From the NCBI RefSeq assembly GCF_000402035.1, contig NC_021287.1, positions 2,852,001 through 2,916,000 on the forward strand: DNA of 64,000 nucleotides. Direction: 5' to 3'. The position numbers and the translations under genes are program-made. The notes below the pieces were generated by a model. The model had not been told where the DNA came from. It ran no database searches and saw nothing but the letters and a program-made list of their open reading frames with translations. Below, piece after piece: positions 58,572-64,000 of this stretch. The stretch's first letter is position 1, and each line of letters begins with the position of its first letter. Origin of the DNA: Caballeronia insecticola (GTDB lineage Bacteria; Pseudomonadota; Gammaproteobacteria; Burkholderiales; Burkholderiaceae).

Positions 58572-59774
58572 CTATTCGCGCCGCTCGCCCACCGCCGACA
58601 GGCTACGGTACACGACGAACGGCGTCACGATTTGCAGCACGACGATCGAACACATGATGATCGCGCGCAGCGTCGGATCGTAGTCGGGATAGAGCACGTA
58701 CATGTCGTCGACGAGCAGATACGCCAGCGCCGACATCGGCGTGAGGGAAAGGCCGAGCGCCGCGCCCTGCTTCCAGTCGAGCCCGCTCGGCTTCGCGAAA
58801 ATCAGCACGCCGGCGAGCTTGCCGACGAAACGCGCAACAATCAGCCCGAGCGCCGCCACGCCGCCGAGCACGATATCGCTCCAGCGGAACGACGTGAGCG
58901 TCAGCGCAAACAGAATGACGGTGAGCAGCCATCCGGCGGAGCCGAAGTGCGATGGCCACAACTGCGGCCGTTCGTCGGCGTTCTTCACGATGATGCCGGC
59001 GGCGAGCAGCGCGAGAATCGTCGAGAGCTTGAAGATATGCGCGACCGCGATCGCCAGCAGCACGAGTCCGAACAGCGCGACGAACGAGTGCTCGTCGTTG
59101 GTGGGCAGGCGTCGCACGAGCAGGTTGCAGGCGCGCGCGAGCAGGAACGCCAGCACGAGCGAGCCGATCAGCAGATACAGCGGCTGCAGGATTGTCGCGA
59201 GCGTGTTGCCGTAGATTTCCTGATGCAGCACGCCGGCCGCGAGTTTCTCGACGATCACCGCATACATGCTGTTGAGCGCGGTCAGCGTCAGCAGCCGCTG
59301 CGTCACCTGGCCTTCGGAGCGCAACTCCGTCTTCAATTGAATGACCATCGCGGGCGACGTGGCCATCGCGATGGCGGCGATCACAACCGAGGGCATCGTC
59401 GGCACTTTGGCCAGCATCAGCGCGATGAGCACGAGGCCGAAGGTGAGCGTCGACTCGGCGATGCTCGACAGAATCAGATACGGATTGCGGCGGATCCAGC
59501 GCAAGTCGAGCCGGCTGCCGAGTTCGAAGAGCAGCAGGCCGAGCGCGACATCGAGCAGCGGCCGGGACAGACCGCCCGCGCTGGAGTCGATCACGCCCAG
59601 GCCCGCGTTGCCCGCGATCAGCCCGATCACGGCGTAACCGGTGATGCGCGGCAGGCGCCAGGCGCGCCACAGCAGCTCTCCGGCAAGTCCCGCCGCGACA
59701 AGCGCGAGACCTGCCCACAGAATGGCGTCGGCTTCGAGCGGCCAGGCGGGCAGAAATGAAAATGCCGAATTCAT
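58572..59774 (-). CDS. CPA2-family cation:proton antiporter (Kef-like membrane domain)
   Basis: 400 residues with about 11-12 hydrophobic helices. Signature features: [15 protein letters not shown] near 52-66, [20 protein letters not shown], and the [10 protein letters not shown] half-helix region. There is no C-terminal TrkA-N/NAD domain, so glutathione gating as in KefB/KefC is not expected from this chain alone. It precedes the YbdK gene on the same strand. Confidence 0.9.
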   Translation of the reverse strand: MNSAFSFLPAWPLEADAILWAGLALVAAGLAGELLWRAWRLPRITGYAVIGLIAGNAGLGVIDSSAGGLSRPLLDVALGLLLFELGSRLDLRWIRRNPYLILSSIAESTLTFGLVLIALMLAKVPTMPSVVIAAIAMATSPAMVIQLKTELRSEGQVTQRLLTLTALNSMYAVIVEKLAAGVLHQEIYGNTLATILQPLYLLIGSLVLAFLLARACNLLVRRLPTNDEHSFVALFGLVLLAIAVAHIFKLSTILALLAAGIIVKNADERPQLWPSHFGSAGWLLTVILFALTLTSFRWSDIVLGGVAALGLIVARFVGKLAGVLIFAKPSGLDWKQGAALGLSLTPMSALAYLLVDDMYVLYPDYDPTLRAIIMCSIVVLQIVTPFVVYRSLSAVGERRE

Positions 59775-60353
59775 CGTGTTGGCTTCTCCTTCGATGCTGC
59801 TAGCTACGGGTGCAGGTTCCGTTGCGTGACGTCGCGTATGCCGCGCGACGCCCGCAGGCGATGCGCATCCGCCCGCTCAGACAGGCGTTGGTTCATTCAG
59901 GCGAAACGAAATGCGAACGAACACGGCGGCGTCACGGTCGGGCCGTGCACGAATTAGACGACGCATCCGGCTGGCGGCGAAGCGCTTCGCGTGCTGCCAA
60001 TGTCGCACCGGATCCGGCGGATCCATGTGACAAAGACGATGCATGCAACGCTCGCTCGACGGCCGAGCCGGACACAGCAAACGACGATGCGGCTTCGTTG
60101 ATCAGATTCTTGGCGCGCACCCATCGTTCCATTGAAGCGGTCGCCGTCGGAACGGCGCGACGCAGGAAGAAGCGCGATTGTGCCATACCTCGATGCCCCT
60201 GACAGAAAGTCCAAGATCCTGATTCTTATGAAGTAAAAGCGACTGGCATGTTCGTGGCGAACTGGCAAGGCTGACCGGTTGGTTCATTTTCAATCCGACG
60301 GTTTTCCGCAGGTTTTCGCAGCCGGTGGCCTCGCCGTCAGGTGTTTACAGGTT

Positions 60354-60373
60354 TACTGTATATACATGTAGTA
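60354..60373. promoter_or_regulatory. LexA-like box
   Basis: TACTG and TAGTA arms around TATATACATG match the enterobacterial SOS consensus TACTG-TA-rich-CAGTA with 3 mismatches in 20. No SOS gene is directly downstream on either strand. Confidence 0.35.
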
Positions 60374-60398
60374 GTAGTTAACAAGCACGCGCCGAAAC

Positions 60399-60407
60399 TG
60401 TGGATAA
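60399..60407 (-). promoter_or_regulatory. DnaA box
   Basis: TGTGGATAA, a perfect TTATCCACA box in reverse orientation. Confidence 0.5.
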
Positions 60408-60579
60408 CATCGATTTTGTCTTTCCATTCAAGTAATTGGATAAAGCAAAAGCGGGTCGTGAACATGTTCGTCCCGCGCGGTTAACCCGGAACAACTTTGG
60501 CGACGTTTACGCCGCGCATCGAGTTGTCCCGTTTACGTGCACAACACGTTCACAGGCCATTCGCTCGCAATTCGACGCG

Positions 60580-60588
60580 TTATCCACA
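60580..60588 (+). promoter_or_regulatory. DnaA box
   Basis: TTATCCACA, a perfect consensus box in forward orientation, 16 bp from the mnmC stop. A degenerate inverted copy follows at about 60595. Confidence 0.5.
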
Positions 60589-60603
60589 ACTCGCCGTGGA
60601 CAA

Positions 60604-62451
60604 CTACGCCGCCCCGATTTCGCCGTGCCGCAATGCGCGTAGCAAAAATCGCGCAGGGTCGATTGCATCGATCAGGTCGCGTTCGAGCGGCCACGGCTCG
60701 CCTTCTATTTGCGATGAGATCAGTTCGGCCGCGAGCGTCGCCCAGATCAGACCGCGCGAGCCGAATGCAAATGCGCCGAAGAGGCCTTCCATGCGCGGCA
60801 GATCGAGCGGCCACGCGCCCGATAGCCGATGCGCATCGCGGCGTGCGGCGGCTTCGTCGGCGAGCTGGCCGATCATGGGCATGCGGTCGCTCGTCACGCA
60901 GCGGAACGCGACGCGCCCCGTGCGAACCTCGTCGGGCGTCAGCGAAAGGTCGGGCAGCATGCCGGAAAGACGCGCCATGTTTTCCACGTGACCTGCGTCG
61001 CGAATCTCGCTGCCGGTGTCGTCGATGTCGTAAGTCGCGCCGATGAGCGTGCCGCGCGCGCCCATCGGCACCGCATAGCCTTCGCCGATCACCGGGACGC
61101 GCAGCGCGGCGAGCGCGGGCGCATCGAGCATGCTGAGCTGGCCGCGCACGATACGCGTCGGCTGGCCGTACAGGCCCGCGAGCCGCGCGGCATCGTGCGC
61201 GTTGGCGAGCACCATGACCGGCGCGCTCGCGATCTCGGCGCCGTGTGCATCGAAGGCTTGCCAGAGCTGGCCATCGTGCGCGATGCGCGCCACTTCGGTT
61301 TGCATGTGCGTCGCGATGTGCTCGGAAGCGTCCGCAAGCTGCGCCGCGCACAACGCCGCCGGCGAGATGGCGCCGCCGTGCGGAAAGAACCAGCCGCCAC
61401 GCGCGAACTCGACACCCGCCATCGCCGATGCTTCGGCGCGCGTCACCGGCTGCACGTAGTCGCGCGGATACCCGAAGCGCTCGATGGCGACGGCGAGCGC
61501 GCGGGCGTCGTCGGGCGTATCGGCGATCTGCAGCAAGCCGGCATCGCTTCGATGCAAGTCGTGTCCTGCCGCTTCGAGCGCGCGCCAGCGATGCAGCGCA
61601 TCGAGAAAGCCTGCGCGCGTGAGACGTGCGGCGATGCTGTCGTCGCGCCAGACGATCGGATGAAACACGCCTGCCGGATTGCCCGATGCATCGCGCGCGG
61701 GCAACGCGTGGCGATCGATCAGCGTCACGCGCCAGCCTCGGGCGGCTAGGCGCGCACTCAGCGCGCAACCCGCGAGACCCGCACCGATCACGATGGCTTC
61801 GCGCGCTCGCGCTTCACAAGCGCGCGGTGGTTCATGGCGGCGCACGCGCCAGCGCGGCGCGAAACGCGCGCTCATTGTGTCGGGTGATGCATCGGGCGCG
61901 GCGGCGTTCGTCGTGACTTCGAAGCCGGACGATTCGAGCGCGCGTTGCACCGGCGCGCGCATGTGTTCGCGCGCGCGGATGCTGACCGTCGCGCCGTCGC
62001 CCGCGAAACGCGCGAGCGCCTTGCATAGTTTGCGCGGATCGTCGGTTGGATCCGCGTGCGTCATGTCGATTCGAAAGGCATCTGCGCGCAGCCATAGGCT
62101 CGACAGCAACGCGTGCGCATCGTCGCCGACGGCGAGCGTGAGCACGACGCGGCCCGTATCGAATTCGAGCCGATGCACGCCGGGCACGCGCATCGGCCAG
62201 GCGCGCGCGAGTTCATCGGCGAGCGGCGACGCATGGTTCGATGGCGCTTCGCCCAATCGTTCGAGCGGCGCAATCGCGACGACATGCAGACGCTCGCAGC
62301 GGTCATCGTCGTCGTCGTCGTCATCGCGCCAGAGTTGCCAGAGAGCGAGAAACGCGCTGGCCGTGAAGTGCGTATCGACGAACGTAAAGACGCGCTTGTG
62401 CCGCCAGCGCGCGGGAAGATCGTGTGGCTCGAGCAGCAGAGATTCGGTCAT
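60604..62451 (-). CDS. mnmC: FAD-dependent cmnm5(s2)U34 oxidoreductase MnmC with degenerate methyltransferase half
   Basis: 615 residues. MnmC finishes the tRNA wobble-uridine modification started by MnmEG. The C-terminal oxidase (from about 210) is intact: VIGAGLAGCALSARLAARGW, SGNPAGVFHPIVW, VRGQLSML and a GSRGLIWATLAAELI end. The N-terminal half corresponds to the methyltransferase domain but lacks the usual first 30-35 residues, and the SAM motif (ETGFGTGLNF in family members) reads VDTHFTASAF. A run of eight Asp (RDDDDDDDDRC) sits near residue 43. The methyltransferase is probably inactive. Confidence 0.9.
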   Translation of the reverse strand: MTESLLLEPHDLPARWRHKRVFTFVDTHFTASAFLALWQLWRDDDDDDDDRCERLHVVAIAPLERLGEAPSNHASPLADELARAWPMRVPGVHRLEFDTGRVVLTLAVGDDAHALLSSLWLRADAFRIDMTHADPTDDPRKLCKALARFAGDGATVSIRAREHMRAPVQRALESSGFEVTTNAAAPDASPDTMSARFAPRWRVRRHEPPRACEARAREAIVIGAGLAGCALSARLAARGWRVTLIDRHALPARDASGNPAGVFHPIVWRDDSIAARLTRAGFLDALHRWRALEAAGHDLHRSDAGLLQIADTPDDARALAVAIERFGYPRDYVQPVTRAEASAMAGVEFARGGWFFPHGGAISPAALCAAQLADASEHIATHMQTEVARIAHDGQLWQAFDAHGAEIASAPVMVLANAHDAARLAGLYGQPTRIVRGQLSMLDAPALAALRVPVIGEGYAVPMGARGTLIGATYDIDDTGSEIRDAGHVENMARLSGMLPDLSLTPDEVRTGRVAFRCVTSDRMPMIGQLADEAAARRDAHRLSGAWPLDLPRMEGLFGAFAFGSRGLIWATLAAELISSQIEGEPWPLERDLIDAIDPARFLLRALRHGEIGAA

Positions 62452-62476
62452 TCAATAGGAAGGATAAGCCGCGAAA

Positions 62477-63511
62477 TCATGCGGACGACGACTTCGCGAC
62501 GGCCTGCGCCGCGGCGTTCGCAGTGCCGATAATCAGCGGGTCGAGCGCGTGGCCGGCGGCGCGCCAGGCGGCGAGTCCGCCGACGAGCGGCGCGACATCG
62601 GTGAAGCCGTGCGCGTTGAGTTCGCGGGCGGCAAGCGCGGCCGATACTTCGTTCGGACAGTCGCAATACGTGACGAGCTTGCGATCGCGCGCGATTCCCA
62701 CAAGCCGGGACGCGATATCTTCATCGAGAAGCAGCGCGCCGGGAATCGCGAACGGGTCCATTGCACGGCGCTCGGGACGACGCACGTCGATGACGAGCGG
62801 CGGCGGCGGCGCGCCCGCGAGCAGCGCACGCAGCGTCGCGATATCGATGCGCGCCATGCGCAGCCTGCGCAACAGCGCGACGCGCTGCCACCAGCGCACC
62901 GCCAGATAGAGCGCGAGCGCAATGAGCGCGACCGCGATCACGCCGCGTCCGAGCCAGTCGAGCCAGGCGAGCGCCGTATCGACGAGATCGGCGAAGACCG
63001 CGCCGAACGCAACGCCGACGCCGGACCACAGCAGCGCACCGAGCAAGTCGTAGAAGAGAAAGCTGCCGAAGCCGATGCCGGTCGCGCCGGCGACGGGAAT
63101 CGCGAGCGTCGAGAGCCCCGGTATGAACTTCGACACCGCGAGGATACGCACGCCGAAGCGTGTGAAGAAGCCGGCGCTACGGTTCACGCAGGTATCGCGC
63201 GAGATCGAGAGCTTGCACATGAAGGCGAGAATGCGGCTGCCATAGCGGCGCCCGAGCCAGAACCAGAGCGTGTCGCCGATGAGCGCGGCCACGCTCGCCG
63301 TTATGACGATAGCGACGAGCGGCCCGAATGCAGCGGACGGGAAGAACGAAGTCAACGCGGCAAACGAACCCGGAACGATGCTTGCGGAGACCGTGATCGC
63401 GCCCGTCAAAACCAATGTGGGCAAGGCTGGGAGCGGTAAGCCAAGGCATTCGAGGAGAACGTTGGCAAAAACCAACGGCAGCCCGTAATCGATGATGAGC
63501 TCGCGTAGCAT
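62477..63511 (-). CDS. DedA-family membrane protein fused to a rhodanese domain
   Basis: 344 residues. The N-terminal DedA/SNARE-associated part (about 1-225) has four to five hydrophobic helices with the conserved FIPGLSTLAIPVAGATGI and VAALIGDTLWFWLGRRYG. DedA proteins act in membrane lipid and proton homeostasis. A C-terminal rhodanese module (about 235-330) starts at VIDVRRPER, with the presumed active-site loop YCDCPNEVSAALAAREL and the AWRAAG end. ATG at 63511 was preferred over an upstream start at 63559. It ends 25 bp before the mnmC start, so the two are probably cotranscribed. Confidence 0.93.
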   Translation of the reverse strand: MLRELIIDYGLPLVFANVLLECLGLPLPALPTLVLTGAITVSASIVPGSFAALTSFFPSAAFGPLVAIVITASVAALIGDTLWFWLGRRYGSRILAFMCKLSISRDTCVNRSAGFFTRFGVRILAVSKFIPGLSTLAIPVAGATGIGFGSFLFYDLLGALLWSGVGVAFGAVFADLVDTALAWLDWLGRGVIAVALIALALYLAVRWWQRVALLRRLRMARIDIATLRALLAGAPPPPLVIDVRRPERRAMDPFAIPGALLLDEDIASRLVGIARDRKLVTYCDCPNEVSAALAARELNAHGFTDVAPLVGGLAAWRAAGHALDPLIIGTANAAAQAVAKSSSA

Positions 63512-63731
63512 GGATCGGACCCAGTTGTTCGATGCCAAAAAACCGGCCGGGAGCCCCAAAAATATAAGGGTAAATCTTTGAAACCCTTATCCTGATTGGG
63601 TTTGCGCTGCGCTATCATACCAAGCGCCGCGTGTAGAGGCGGCGTGGAGGCGAAGATGTGGAGCAACGCCGTTGAAGTGGCGTAACAGAGCGCCGGTTCG
63701 TCGGGCGGCCGCGCCAGAAGGCCGTCCCTAC

Positions 63732-63759
63732 TCGACTGCACGGCTTGCGCACGTATAAT
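63732..63759 (+). promoter_or_regulatory. Promoter of the HU gene
   Basis: TATAAT at 63754-63759 with TCGACT 16 nt upstream (four of six matches to TTGACA), 50 bp before the start codon. Confidence 0.6.
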
Positions 63760-63808
63760 CGGCGCGTTCGCGCTGTTCGTGTCAACCTAAACTGATAAAG
63801 GAACCTTA

Positions 63809-64000
63809 ATGAACAAACAGGAATTGATCGACGCCGTAGCCGCTCAGACCGGCGCCAGCAAGGCTCAAACCGGCGAAACGCTGGACACGTTGCTCGAAGT
63901 GATCAAGAAGGCTGTCTCGAAAGGTGACGCAGTGCAGTTGATCGGCTTCGGCAGCTTCGGTTCGGGAAAGCGCGCAGCGCGCACCGGCCGCAACCCGAAG
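63809..64000 (+). CDS. HU-family DNA-binding protein (3' end outside window)
   Basis: 64 codons are visible. [20 protein letters not shown] is followed by the HU core [37 protein letters not shown], the beta-arm start of the HU/IHF fold. AAAGGAACC precedes the ATG. HU bends DNA and organises the nucleoid. It is divergent from the DedA gene and lies where gene orientation switches from minus to plus. Confidence 0.95.
   Translation, partial: MNKQELIDAVAAQTGASKAQTGETLDTLLEVIKKAVSKGDAVQLIGFGSFGSGKRAARTGRNPK

Larger units (their letters stand above)
59775..60603. other. 829-bp gene-free region with DnaA boxes, a LexA-like box and a palindrome
   Basis: No convincing gene. Its rightmost 300 bp is AT-rich and contains a LexA-like box (60354-60373), DnaA boxes at 60399-60407 and 60580-60588, and an inverted repeat around GAACATGTTC (60451-60476). 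A minus-strand ORF of 84 codons (59932-60186, starting MAQSRFFLRR) has GAGG almost touching its ATG and no family features, so I leave it as doubtful. Confidence 0.5.

Noticed and set aside
59932..60186. 84-codon minus-strand ORF between the antiporter and mnmC genes
   Set aside because: The GAGG is almost adjacent to its ATG, no domain is visible, and the composition is Ala/Ser-rich. Not supported as a gene, though it cannot be excluded.

Overview
This window is a high-GC, gene-dense chromosomal segment of a betaproteobacterium of the Burkholderiaceae (Burkholderia, Paraburkholderia or Caballeronia type). The evidence is the mnmG-rsmG-parA-parB block followed by a complete nine-gene F1Fo ATP synthase operon with parS palindromes beside it, an flhF-flhG-fliA flagellar cluster, a trifunctional PutA, many branched-chain-type ABC transporter genes, and small lineage-type proteins such as a DUF3717-like one. 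No rRNA, tRNA, insertion sequence, prophage, CRISPR array or classical defence island is visible. Most genes lie on the minus strand, as expected if replication enters from the right (mnmG to atp reads away from oriC). Layout: 1-4 kb, end of a GGDEF gene, then fliA, flhG and flhF. 4-8 kb, a ThDP-dependent enzyme, a PepSY protein with a cytochrome b561, and a solute-binding protein. 8-18 kb, putA, a 51-residue membrane protein, priA, hemE, pheC and an esterase. 18.2-18.8 kb, a gene-free stretch with a candidate structured small RNA. 18.8-20.5 kb, an acyl-CoA synthetase. 20.8-28.4 kb, atpIBEFHAGDC. 28.6-34.2 kb, an SLC13/ArsB-type permease, parB, parA, rsmG and mnmG. 34.3-46.1 kb, two adjacent branched-chain-type ABC clusters; the first has two tandem binding proteins and a fused permease-ATPase. 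46.5-49.2 kb, a GMC oxidoreductase with a divergent LysR regulator. 49.3-53.3 kb, a CYTH-domain adenylate cyclase, an Lrp regulator, a small DUF3717-like protein and a TctDE-like two-component pair. 53.3-56.7 kb, a SET-domain protein, an Old Yellow Enzyme, a class I amidotransferase and a MarR regulator with a Cys-rich tail. 57.4-63.6 kb, a YbdK ligase, a CPA2 antiporter, mnmC and a DedA-rhodanese fusion. 63.8 kb to the edge, the start of an HU gene. Working together: the parAB/parS block and the ATP synthase are the origin-proximal core. The transporters, putA, pheC and the acyl-CoA synthetase serve amino acid and fatty acid metabolism. The most unusual points are (a) a parS site forming the stem of an intrinsic terminator, (b) an unannotated structured RNA unit at 18.5 kb with an exposed anti-Shine-Dalgarno segment, (c) a 24-codon ORF with a strong ribosome binding site that runs through a terminator at 41.0 kb, (d) MnmC with an eroded methyltransferase half, (e) ATPases with non-canonical Walker A motifs (FlhG and one LivF), (f) a SET-domain methyltransferase, and (g) intergenic DnaA boxes and a LexA-like box near 60.4 kb. 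I found no clear-cut new multi-gene system. These are single-locus leads.
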